Under the pieces are notes generated by a model. The model was not told the DNA's origin. It did not search any database and was given only the letters and a program-made list of their open reading frames with translations. From assembly GCA_035441325.1 (NCBI GenBank), contig DAOROA010000022.1:7631-71630 (forward strand): a stretch of 64,000 nt of DNA. The letters are read 5' to 3'. The stretch's first letter is position 1, and the number at the start of each line of letters is the position of its first letter. Origin of the DNA: Competibacter_A sp002352125. GTDB taxonomy: Bacteria > Pseudomonadota > Gammaproteobacteria > Competibacterales > Competibacteraceae. The translations under genes were made by a program, and so were the position numbers. Shown here one piece after another: positions 10,660 to 18,487 of this stretch.

Positions 10660-10935
10660 TCAAAAATCCGTTGGCGGACGTAAGACGAAGGCCGGTTCAA
10701 CCTGAAAATGATCGCGCGCCGACGGATCATCCCGAAAGGCGTCAAGCCTCGAAGGCCGATGGAAATCCGAGGCTTTTATCTCTGTAGGGGGTGATAGAGC
10801 CATTAACCTTTGAGTTGCTGATCCAGGAGGATGATCGGGCGAGTACCGGTCACTTTCCGGCAGTTCCTCGACGATTTTACCGGATTCTATCCGAACGATT
10901 TTCGCATCAAACAAGCCGGTAATGTCCGCATTCAC
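10660..10935 (-). CDS. Small hypothetical protein
   Basis: A possible 91-residue protein with a GTG start, composed of a charged N-terminal stretch (DAKIVRIESGKIVEELPESD) and a Pro-rich remainder. I recognise no family. There is no convincing ribosome site, only a weak GAG-containing stretch, and the surroundings are low in confident coding signal. It follows no clear operon, ending 36 bases before the edd start on the same strand. It may be a real small gene, a gene remnant or a chance frame. Confidence 0.3.
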   Translation of the reverse strand: MNADITGLFDAKIVRIESGKIVEELPESDRYSPDHPPGSATQRLMALSPPTEIKASDFHRPSRLDAFRDDPSARDHFQVEPAFVLRPPTDF

Positions 10936-11097
10936 TGTTCGAGCGATCTCGTAGCGCCAGACAATTTTATTTCTTTATCAGCGGTCCTATAGCCACCAAA
11001 CCAACCCCATCGAACGGTTGTGCAATGGCCGATGGGCGACATCGCGAGCAGGGTTTTCCGGCCTTGGATGCGGTAAAGGCGACATTGAATAGCTTTC

Positions 11098-11134
11098 TTT
11101 TATCTAGGCTGAAAGTATTTCAGCCTAGATAAAA
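11098..11134. repeat. Perfect 17-bp inverted repeat
   Basis: Left arm TTTTATCTAGGCTGAAA (11098-11114), spacer GTA, right arm TTTCAGCCTAGATAAAA (11118-11134), with no mismatch. The AT-rich ends put a T-run or A-run on each side, so transcribed from either strand it could act as a bidirectional terminator. A protein-binding palindrome or a mobile-element end is possible. It is the strongest palindrome I see in the window. Confidence 0.75.
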
Positions 11135-11602
11135 TACATCGGGGCTTTATTTTCAACGCCCTTCAAAATAATATAATACCAACAGTTACCGTAAGTGCTA
11201 TTCCATCACTATTTAACGTTAAGTAAATTTACTATCTTAACGATATTTTCTTCTTGACGATGGGCTTATCCGGTACCTCATGTTTGCCATTATCGGGCGC
11301 CATGATCGGCCATAATTGTCACTTCAACATGCCGTCAATCCATATTCTAGCTCATTATGGACCGCTGTATGTCCAAGCAAACCGGGAGCTATCGGGAGAT
11401 TTCCCAGAACGATGGCGACGGCCGCCGGCCTTGGATCGACCGTTGCCGCCGTTGCGCGGGATGGAGGTGCCAAATGGGATTACTGATTGATATGAAAATA
11501 AAAATTAGTTCTTGTTCCGCTACTTGTGCCCTGAATACGCTTTGCGCCACAAGTATCGCAGAGCGTAGAGATCAATATTTATGGTACGATTGTTGCTAAA
11601 TA

Positions 11603-11761
11603 GTGGCATTAATCGAGACGCCTTTTAAGATCAAGGTCATATCATCCAAGATTTTCAACAGCAATGAGCCTAGTTCTGAGCTGAGTTTGGTATCGCTTCG
11701 ATTACCAAACGGTGAAGGCCAGGTGATGCTGCTGGACCAGGTCAGGTCTTCTTTAAATTGA
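11603..11761 (+). CDS. Possible small protein or gene remnant
   Basis: An open frame of 52 residues starting at GTG and ending TGA. The translation (starting MALIETPFKIKVISSKIF and ending LLDQVRSSLN) has a balanced, protein-like composition, unlike other frames nearby. It lies 58 bases before the heme/HAMP gene on the same strand. There is no clear ribosome site and a stop codon lies two codons upstream of the GTG. It could be a small protein or the end of a decayed gene. Confidence 0.22.
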   Translation: MALIETPFKIKVISSKIFNSNEPSSELSLVSLRLPNGEGQVMLLDQVRSSLN

Positions 11762-11819
11762 TCATCCGCGCCTCGACGCTCGATCAATAATGCCAATTTA
11801 TGAAAACTGGAGAGTCATG

Positions 11820-12725
11820 ATGGCTAACGAAACACCGTCTACAGGACCAGTTATTACGAATAGCCTGATTAATCGCTTTCGTAAATCGATTATTTGGTTA
11901 TATGTCGCGGTCGTCGCGATTAGTATTCCGATTATTTATTTCACGACGCGGTATCAAGTTTATGCGGAGGCGAATAAGGAATTATCGCTGCTGGTAGATA
12001 TGGTTGCTTCCGTGCGGGAGTACGTTGCAAGCGATATTCGTCCGGGCTTACTGCGGGCGAACATGTTTGAATCGCCCGGAATTTCCGGTACGGTAGCGAT
12101 AAGCATGGTTGCGAACCATTTTAAGGAAAAACGGCCCGATTATTATATCAAGGCCGCTTCCGACAATCCTCTAAATCCTAGAAACTCGCCAGAACCTCTA
12201 GAAACCGAGCTTTTGACTAAATTCCGTGCTAATAGAGACATCAAGGGAGTCACTGAAGCCGGAGAAATAAAAGGCAATAGATTTCTGCTTTCATCGCGTC
12301 CTAGCGTGGCCAATCAGGAATGCATGATCTGTCACGGTGACCCCCAAAAGGCTCCCTTGCCGGTAACCAGTAAATATGGTGTGACCAGTGGCTATAACTA
12401 TCGGCCTGATAGCGTCGTAGGGACGATTGGCGTGGGTGTTCCTCTAACGGATGTTAATACGCTGGTGATGCAGCGCGGTCTTGTCGCAGTGGGAGTAATC
12501 ACTCTTATTTTTAGCTTGATATTCTTTATCATTAATACCTTAGTGAAGAAAAGTATTCTCGGTCCAATCACGGCTATCACGGAAGCTGCGATGCTTTTGA
12601 GCAAAGGCGACCTTGAGCATGAGATCAGCGTAAAGCAAGATGGCAGTGAGATTGGTGAATTGGCCAATTCTTTTGAGTTATTAAGGCGTAGCTTAAAATG
12701 GGCTATGGAGCAAGCAAAGGAGTAA
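11820..12725 (+). CDS. Membrane heme sensor: Tll0287-like (DUF3365) domain plus HAMP
   Basis: A 301-residue inner-membrane signalling protein. A membrane segment at about 24-42 is followed by a periplasmic Tll0287-like/DUF3365 domain that carries the c-type heme motif CMICH at 168-172. A second membrane segment (about 220-241) leads into a HAMP domain (about 242-295, with GPITAITEAAMLLSKGDLE). The chain ends right after HAMP, so no kinase, cyclase or methyl-accepting output domain is present. It may act through a partner. ATG 11820 is chosen because GGAGAG lies 5 bases upstream; ATG 11817 and an upstream ATG at 11790 are alternatives. The downstream DUF4388-like gene is the obvious candidate partner. 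Local base composition is AT-richer than the flanks. Confidence 0.85.
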   Translation: MANETPSTGPVITNSLINRFRKSIIWLYVAVVAISIPIIYFTTRYQVYAEANKELSLLVDMVASVREYVASDIRPGLLRANMFESPGISGTVAISMVANHFKEKRPDYYIKAASDNPLNPRNSPEPLETELLTKFRANRDIKGVTEAGEIKGNRFLLSSRPSVANQECMICHGDPQKAPLPVTSKYGVTSGYNYRPDSVVGTIGVGVPLTDVNTLVMQRGLVAVGVITLIFSLIFFIINTLVKKSILGPITAITEAAMLLSKGDLEHEISVKQDGSEIGELANSFELLRRSLKWAMEQAKE

Positions 12726-12841
12726 CGATTATTTCAGGGTGCTAGTTTATTTGTGATGAGGTTGCCGGATTTTCCATAACTAAATGAACTAGCACCACTT
12801 TGTTCCGTGTCGATTTTTAAATCTTGCTCGTGGTTATTAAG

Positions 12842-13384
12842 ATGAGTAATCAGCAGCCGACATCTTTAGCGAGTGTAGTGGCCCAACTCCAACAGTTTTA
12901 TCAAGAGAAACTCTCGGGCAATATGACTATTTTGACTCAAAATCGTCAAATGGCTCGAATTGGTATTATGAATGGTAGTATTGTGGCTCTGTCATGCGCT
13001 AACAAACGGGGAGTAGAGGCTCTGTCTTTACTCCAGCATTTCGACCCTAATTGGTTTCAATTTATCAAGGGCACCAGTGCTATCACTGACCCCGATTTAC
13101 CTCCAACTCCGGATATTTTAGCTATCCTCAGCGGTGTGTCGCCTGCTTCGGCAAGCCCGGACTCGGCGAGCAATACGACTATCGACCTGCTTTCTCAGCA
13201 GGTCCTTACGGTGTTGAAGGCAACGCTGGCCGAGTTCATGGGTCCCGTAGCGCCGATGATTTGTAACAAGGCGCTGCGTCAGTCCAGCGATCTGAGAGCA
13301 GTGATCGATTTGTTGGCCAACCAAATTCCCAACCGGCAACAGGCGGTTGAATTCAGATCTCGGGTCATGCAGAAATTGTTCTGA
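12842..13384 (+). CDS. DUF4388 (PATAN)-like signalling protein
   Basis: A soluble 180-residue protein. Residues about 8-75 fit the DUF4388/PATAN pattern: a helix, then KLSGNMTI, a Gly-Ile-Met-Asn-Gly-Ser turn, and GVEALSLLQHF before a Trp-Phe-X-Phe strand. A Ser/Pro/Asp linker (about 98-115) joins it to a C-terminal helical domain (about 120-180, with FMGPVAPMICNKAL). I associate that domain with bacterial kinases and response regulators, without certainty about its name. PATAN proteins act in two-component and gliding or twitching regulation. It lies 116 bases after the heme/HAMP gene on the same strand. The start ATG has no clear ribosome site, and a TTG at 12824 would add six residues. Confidence 0.65.
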   Translation: MSNQQPTSLASVVAQLQQFYQEKLSGNMTILTQNRQMARIGIMNGSIVALSCANKRGVEALSLLQHFDPNWFQFIKGTSAITDPDLPPTPDILAILSGVSPASASPDSASNTTIDLLSQQVLTVLKATLAEFMGPVAPMICNKALRQSSDLRAVIDLLANQIPNRQQAVEFRSRVMQKLF

Positions 13385-13647
13385 AGCACGTTCTTGATTT
13401 TTCGCGAAATCGGCGCTTTTCTTGCGTTGGCGGCATCGTCCGGTCGACATCCCCGGTATCCGAAGTGGTAGCGGCTGGCGGCCGATCGCCGTACTGCGCC
13501 CGCCCCATCGCTCTCGGTTGCCACTCAACGACCTAACCCTTAACATTGCCCTTTCTTAAAAATCGCGTTGGACAGCATCCACGCACTTCCTCGCTTCGCC
13601 CCTCCAACCACCACGACCATCCCAAACCCGTTGCTGGAATGAATGCC

Positions 13648-15417
13648 ATGCGCAGCCACTATTGCGGCCAAGTTGCCGAGGCCTTGTTGGATCAAGATGT
13701 CACTCTCTGCGGCTGGGTACACCGCCGCCGCGATCACGGCGGGGTGATCTTCATCGATCTGCGCGACCGGGAGGGTTTGGTGCAGGTGGTGATCGATCCC
13801 GACGTGCCCGAAGCGTTCGCCAGCGCCGAACGGATTCGCAGCGAATACGTGTTGCGCGTGGTTGGGCGGGTACGCCGCCGGCCCAAGGGTACCGAAAATC
13901 CCAATCTGGCTACCGGTATGGTGGAAGTGTTGGCGCGCGAACTGGACATTCTCAACCGCTCCGAACCGCTGCCGTTCCAACTGGACGACGACGATACGTC
14001 CGAAGAAGTGCGGTTGCGTTATCGCTACCTCGATCTGCGCCGGCCAGTGATGCAGGAACGGCTGCGGTTGCGCACTCGGGTTATCGGCGAGCTGCGCCGG
14101 TTTCTCGACCAGCACGGTTTCATGGACATCGAAACTCCGATGTTGACCAAGGCCACCCCGGAAGGTGCCCGCGATTATCTGGTGCCGAGCCGCACGCATC
14201 CCGGCAGCTTCTTCGCCCTGCCGCAATCGCCGCAGTTGTTCAAACAGTTGCTGATGATGGCCGGCATGGACCGCTACTATCAGGTGGCGCGCTGTTTCCG
14301 CGACGAGGATTTGCGCGCCGACCGCCAGCCCGAATTTACCCAGCTCGACATCGAAACGTCGTTCATGGACGAGCAGGCGATCACCAACTTGATGGAAGAG
14401 ATGATCCGTCGGATGTTTGCGGAAGTGATGGGCGTCGAACTACCCGACCCGTTCCCGCGAATGCCTTACGAAACCGCGATGCAGCGTTACGGCTCCGACA
14501 AGCCGGATTTGCGCATCCCGCTGGAGCTGACCGAGCTGTCGGATTTGATGGCGGGGGTCGAGTTTAAGGTGTTCGCCGCTGCTGCTCAGGATCCGAAAAG
14601 CCGGGTGGCGGCGTTGCGAGTGCCGGACGGTGGCAAGATTCCCCGCCGCGAGATCGACGGCTACGCCGAATTCGTCGGCCGCTATGGCGCCAAGGGCTTG
14701 GCCTACATCAAGGTCAATGATGCCGGTGCCGGGCGCAACGGCTTGCAATCGCCTATCGTCAAATTCCTGCCCGACGAGGTGTTGTCCAAGATCCTGACTC
14801 GCACTGGCGCGGAGAACGGCGATCTGATCTTCTTTGGCGCAGATTCGGCCAAGGTGGTCAACGACGCGCTGGGTGCGCTGCGGCTGCGGGTCGGTCACGA
14901 CCTCGGTTTGCTGAGCGGTGAGTGGGCGCCGTTGTGGGTGGTCAATTTCCCGATGTTCGAATGGGACGAGCAAGGGCAACGCTGGAATGCCTTGCATCAT
15001 CCCTTCACCGCGCCCCGCGTCGACGACCCGGCCGAAATGCGCGCCAATCCGGAGCGCTGTTTGTCGCGGGCCTACGATATGGTGCTGAACGGTACCGAAA
15101 TTGGCGGCGGGTCGGTGCGTATTCATCGCCAAGAGATGCAGAGCGCCGTGTTCGAGCTGCTCGGCATCGACCCCGAGGAAGCTCGCGCCAAGTTTGGTTT
15201 CTTGCTGGACGCACTGAAGTTCGGTTGCCCGCCGCACGGTGGCCTGGCATTTGGGCTGGATCGGTTGGTCATGCTGATGACGGGCGCCAAGTCGATCCGC
15301 GAGGTGATGGCCTTCCCCAAGACCCAAACTGCCGCTTGTTTGTTGACTCAGGCGCCGGCTCCCGTCGCCGAGGCGCAATTGCGCGATCTCAACATTCGCC
15401 TGCGCCGAACCCCCTGA
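13648..15417 (+). CDS. aspS: Aspartyl-tRNA synthetase
   Basis: Class II synthetase that charges tRNA-Asp in the cytoplasm, 589 residues, as in E. coli. The N-terminal anticodon-binding OB fold begins RSHYCGQVAEALL with TLCGWVHRRRDHGGVIF. Motif 2 appears as CFRDEDLRADRQPEFTQLD, the bacterial GAD insertion lies mid-chain, and motif 3 reads GGLAFGLDRLVMLM. The frame is open further upstream, but similarity starts at MRSHYC, so ATG 13648 is chosen over ATG 13639 and the frame start at 13546. It leads a run of genes with nudB and mprF. Confidence 0.97.
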   Translation: MRSHYCGQVAEALLDQDVTLCGWVHRRRDHGGVIFIDLRDREGLVQVVIDPDVPEAFASAERIRSEYVLRVVGRVRRRPKGTENPNLATGMVEVLARELDILNRSEPLPFQLDDDDTSEEVRLRYRYLDLRRPVMQERLRLRTRVIGELRRFLDQHGFMDIETPMLTKATPEGARDYLVPSRTHPGSFFALPQSPQLFKQLLMMAGMDRYYQVARCFRDEDLRADRQPEFTQLDIETSFMDEQAITNLMEEMIRRMFAEVMGVELPDPFPRMPYETAMQRYGSDKPDLRIPLELTELSDLMAGVEFKVFAAAAQDPKSRVAALRVPDGGKIPRREIDGYAEFVGRYGAKGLAYIKVNDAGAGRNGLQSPIVKFLPDEVLSKILTRTGAENGDLIFFGADSAKVVNDALGALRLRVGHDLGLLSGEWAPLWVVNFPMFEWDEQGQRWNALHHPFTAPRVDDPAEMRANPERCLSRAYDMVLNGTEIGGGSVRIHRQEMQSAVFELLGIDPEEARAKFGFLLDALKFGCPPHGGLAFGLDRLVMLMTGAKSIREVMAFPKTQTAACLLTQAPAPVAEAQLRDLNIRLRRTP

Positions 15418-15423
15418 AGGTCG

Positions 15424-15912
15424 ATGCGGTTGAAAAAACCGCCCTCACCCCTGACCCTTCGCCCGCTCGCTGGCGAGGAACGGCCATGCTACAAGCGCCC
15501 TGAATCGGTGCTGGTGGTGGTTTACACCACCGCTGGCGAGGTGCTGGTGCTGTGTCGTCGCCAGCCGCCCGGTTTTTGGCAATCGGTCACCGGTAGTCTG
15601 CGTTGGGACGAAACCGACCCGTTGGACGCAGCGCGGCGGGAGTTGCGCGAGGAAACCGGCTTGAGCGATGCGGCGGAAGTGATCGCCTGCGGCAAGATCA
15701 ACCGTTTTCCGATCCTGCCGCCCTGGCGGCATCGTTACGCACCGGACGCCGCCGAGAACGTCGAGCACGTATTCCGCGTTCCGCTGCCGGAGCGCCGGCC
15801 CATCGTCCTGAATCCCGACGAGCACGGCCAGTACGAATGGCTGCCCCGGTCTGCCGCTGCGGTCCGCGTCGCATCCTGGACCAACCGGGATGCCATCCTG
15901 CAATTACCATGA
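15424..15912 (+). CDS. nudB: Dihydroneopterin triphosphate diphosphatase (NudB-type Nudix hydrolase)
   Basis: Removes pyrophosphate from dihydroneopterin triphosphate, an early step in folate synthesis. It has 162 residues. The Nudix box is complete: GSLRWDETDPLDAARRELRE followed by ETG. YKRPESVLVVVY, FWQSVTGS and LRHRYAP-like WRHRYAP match E. coli NudB, as does the common aspS-nudB neighbourhood. The first 21 residues are odd: they are encoded by a dispersed palindromic repeat (15442-15480) lying between the ATG and the start of homology. No in-frame start exists between the repeat and YKRP, so the repeat must be translated. The stop overlaps the mprF start as ATGA. Confidence 0.93.
   Translation: MRLKKPPSPLTLRPLAGEERPCYKRPESVLVVVYTTAGEVLVLCRRQPPGFWQSVTGSLRWDETDPLDAARRELREETGLSDAAEVIACGKINRFPILPPWRHRYAPDAAENVEHVFRVPLPERRPIVLNPDEHGQYEWLPRSAAAVRVASWTNRDAILQLP
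15442..15480 (+). repeat. Dispersed palindromic repeat inside nudB
   Basis: The bases contain CCCTCACCCCTGACCC followed by GCCCGCTCGCTGGCGAG. This matches the common proteobacterial repeat whose other frame translates as LTPDPSPARGRG; here that frame reads LTPDPSPARWRG. It sits in the 5' part of nudB and adds about 13 residues in the PSPLTLRPLAGEE frame without breaking it. Confidence 0.7.
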
Positions 15913-18467
15913 GAGTATTGTTTGCCCGATTCGCCGGTCCGCTCCTCGGTTTGACATTGTTCGTTGCGGCGCTGTGGGTGCTGCACCGGGCATTGACCGA
16001 GTACCGCTACCAGGATGTAGTGGCCTATTTGAAGGGATTGCCGCATTGGCAGTTGGCTGCCGCGTTGCTCGCCACGGCGCTCAGCTATCTCGTCACCACC
16101 GGCTACGATTGGCTAGCGCTGCGCTATATCCGTCGGCCGCTGCCCTGGCCCAAGGTCGGTTTCGCTGCCCTGCTCAGCTACGCGTTCAGCAACTCGGTCG
16201 GACTGTCCGTGCTGACGTCCAGCTCGCTGCGCTACCGGCTCTATTCGAGTTGGGGATTGACGGCGGTGGAAATCGCCAAAATCGTCCTGTTCACCACCTT
16301 GACCCTGTGGTTGGGTATTTTGACCGTGGGCGGCGCGGTGTTGGTGCTGAATCCGCTCGATCTGGAGGCGATTCCTTATTTGGCCTTGGATGGCCGGTTG
16401 CTGGGATTTTCGATGCTGATTTTGCCGGCGGTCTACGTACTGCTAGGCTTGCTGCGCCGCCAGCCGCTCCAGCTAGGGCCTTGGCAACTCCCGATGGCTC
16501 GCCCCCGCCTGGCCTTGCCGCAACTGGCGGTGGGTGCGCTGGACTGGATCATGGCCAGCGTGGTGCTGTACGTATTGTTGCCAGCATTGGGGACACCCGG
16601 GTTCGGCCGCGTCCTGGGCGTATTTCTGGTAGCGCAGATCGCCGGTTTGCTCAGCCATGTCCCCGGCGGTCTGGGCGTGTTCGAATCTCTGGTGCTGCTT
16701 TTGCTGCAAGATCGCCTGCCGGCCGCCGACCTGCTCGGCGCGCTGCTGGCCTATCGGCTGATCTATTACCTGCTACCGTTGGTGCTGGCGGCTATCGCCC
16801 TCGGCGCATACGAGTTGCGGCATCAGAAAGAACGGATTCTTTGGTTGCCGCGCATGGTGGGACCGTGGGCGCCGGTGTTGTTGCCCCATGTGTTTGCGTT
16901 GCTGGCGCTGATTAGCGGTGCGGTATTGCTGTTTTCGGCCTCGACGCCGGCCGTCGAGGCGCGGTTAGTGTGGTTGCATCACAGAATCCCGTTATCCGTT
17001 CTCGAAATCTCCCATTTTATCAGTAGCTTGGTTGGGATGAGCTTGCTGTTGCTGGCACGGGGACTGCAACGCCGGCTGGACGCGGCGTGGCTGTTGGCCG
17101 TCATGTTCTTGGCCGCTGGCGTCGCGGCCTCTTTGCTGAAAGGCGGAGATTACGAGGAAGCGATTATCCTGACGATCCTGTTGGCTGGGCTGTTGCCATG
17201 CCGGCGCCGGTTCTATCGCCGCGCCTCCTTGTTTGGGGATCGCTTCACGCCGGGTTGGGTCGCCGCTATCGTGGTCGTGCTGATTTGTTCAGTTTGGCTC
17301 GGCTTTTTCTCCTACAAACACGTCGAATACTCGAATTCTCTGTGGTGGGAGTTCAGCTTTGGCGGCGAGGGCGAAGCGCCGCGGTTCTTGCGGGCCATGG
17401 TAGGCGCGTTCGGCGTGGCGTTGTTTTTCGGCGTCGCCAAGCTATTGCGGCCGGCTCCATTCGAGCCGATCCCGCCCGGCGCGAGCGAGCTCGAACGAGT
17501 CCGGACCATCGTCGCCGCGTTCCCGCGCACCTATGCCCATCTGGCGTTGCTGGGCGATAAAGCGTTGCTGTTCGACGGAAGTGGCGATGCGTTTCTGATG
17601 TATGGAGTGGAGGGCCGAACCTGGGTAGCGATGGGGGATCCGGTCGCTGGCCACGAGGAAGACCGTCGCGAACTGGCTTGGCGATTTCGCGAACTGTGCG
17701 AGCGCCACGGCGGCTGGCCGGTGTTTTATCAGGTTCATCCAGACAACCTGGGTCTGTACGTGGAACTGGGTCTGACCCTGCTGAAATTCGGCGAGGAAGC
17801 GCGGGTGCGACTTACCGAATTCTCGTTGGATGGCAAGGCTCGCAAGTCGATGCGCAATCATGTCAATCGATTGGAGCGCGAAGATTATCGCTTCGAGATC
17901 GTCGATACCGTTGCCGTGCCGGAACTATTGCCCCGGCTGCGAACGATTTCCGACGCGTGGCTCGACAGCAAGAAAAGCCGCGAGAAAGGGTTTTCGCTGG
18001 GGTTTTTCGACGAGGATTATTTGCGGAGCGGGCCAGTCGCCATCGTGCGCTGCCGTTCGGAAACGGTCGCTTTCGCCAACCTCTGGCGCGGCGGTTGCCA
18101 GGAACTGTCGGTGGATTTGATGCGCTATATGCCCGACAGCCCAAACGGCTTGATGGATTATCTGTTCATCAAGCTCATGCTCTGGGGCCGCGAGCAAGGC
18201 TACGAGTGGTTCAATCTGGGCATGGCGCCGCTGGCCGGCTTGCAGAACCGCAGTTTCGCGCCGCTGTGGAACCGGTTCGGTGCTCTCGTGTTCGGCGGCG
18301 GCGAGACGTTTTACAATTTTCGGGGCCTGCATCAATACAAGGATAAATTCGATCCTCGATGGGAAGCCCGCTACATGGCTGTGCCAGGCGGCATGGTCTT
18401 GCCCCGGATTCTGGCGGATTTGACGACGCTGATCGCCGGTGGTTTGAGGGGGGCCATCGGCAAATAA
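15909..18467 (+). CDS. mprF: Phosphatidylglycerol lysyltransferase (MprF/LpiA family)
   Basis: Bifunctional membrane enzyme of 852 residues that moves an aminoacyl group, usually lysine, from tRNA to phosphatidylglycerol and flips the product. Many hydrophobic segments fill about the first 520 residues; the flippase part has the YAFSNSVGLSVLTSSSLRYR and LLSHVPGGLGVFESL stretches typical of the family. Residues from about 520 form the soluble DUF2156 transferase domain, with GDPVAGHEED, KSMRNHVNRLERE and MDYLFIKLMLWGRE. The result is a less negative membrane, with resistance to cationic peptides or acid. The ATG overlaps the nudB stop. An acvB gene follows, matching the lpiA-acvB pair of Agrobacterium and Rhizobium. 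Confidence 0.93.
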   Translation: MRVLFARFAGPLLGLTLFVAALWVLHRALTEYRYQDVVAYLKGLPHWQLAAALLATALSYLVTTGYDWLALRYIRRPLPWPKVGFAALLSYAFSNSVGLSVLTSSSLRYRLYSSWGLTAVEIAKIVLFTTLTLWLGILTVGGAVLVLNPLDLEAIPYLALDGRLLGFSMLILPAVYVLLGLLRRQPLQLGPWQLPMARPRLALPQLAVGALDWIMASVVLYVLLPALGTPGFGRVLGVFLVAQIAGLLSHVPGGLGVFESLVLLLLQDRLPAADLLGALLAYRLIYYLLPLVLAAIALGAYELRHQKERILWLPRMVGPWAPVLLPHVFALLALISGAVLLFSASTPAVEARLVWLHHRIPLSVLEISHFISSLVGMSLLLLARGLQRRLDAAWLLAVMFLAAGVAASLLKGGDYEEAIILTILLAGLLPCRRRFYRRASLFGDRFTPGWVAAIVVVLICSVWLGFFSYKHVEYSNSLWWEFSFGGEGEAPRFLRAMVGAFGVALFFGVAKLLRPAPFEPIPPGASELERVRTIVAAFPRTYAHLALLGDKALLFDGSGDAFLMYGVEGRTWVAMGDPVAGHEEDRRELAWRFRELCERHGGWPVFYQVHPDNLGLYVELGLTLLKFGEEARVRLTEFSLDGKARKSMRNHVNRLEREDYRFEIVDTVAVPELLPRLRTISDAWLDSKKSREKGFSLGFFDEDYLRSGPVAIVRCRSETVAFANLWRGGCQELSVDLMRYMPDSPNGLMDYLFIKLMLWGREQGYEWFNLGMAPLAGLQNRSFAPLWNRFGALVFGGGETFYNFRGLHQYKDKFDPRWEARYMAVPGGMVLPRILADLTTLIAGGLRGAIGK

Positions 18468-18487
18468 CGATAACGAAGGATCAACTC

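Larger units (their letters stand above)
10936..11819. other. AT-richer stretch without a confident gene
   Basis: About 880 bases with visibly lower GC than the flanks, especially 11080-11250 and 11480-11800. It holds the perfect inverted repeat at 11098-11134, a short TTAACGTTAA palindrome at 11213-11222 and one small open frame on the plus strand (11603-11761). Other frames here translate to Cys-, Arg- and Pro-rich sequences with no family resemblance. Promoters for the downstream heme/HAMP gene probably lie in it. Confidence 0.6.

Noticed and set aside
11254..11599. Two overlapping plus-strand frames of about 80 codons, one Cys-rich
   Set aside because: There is no ribosome site, no family likeness and poor composition. 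They are more likely chance frames in an AT-richer stretch.
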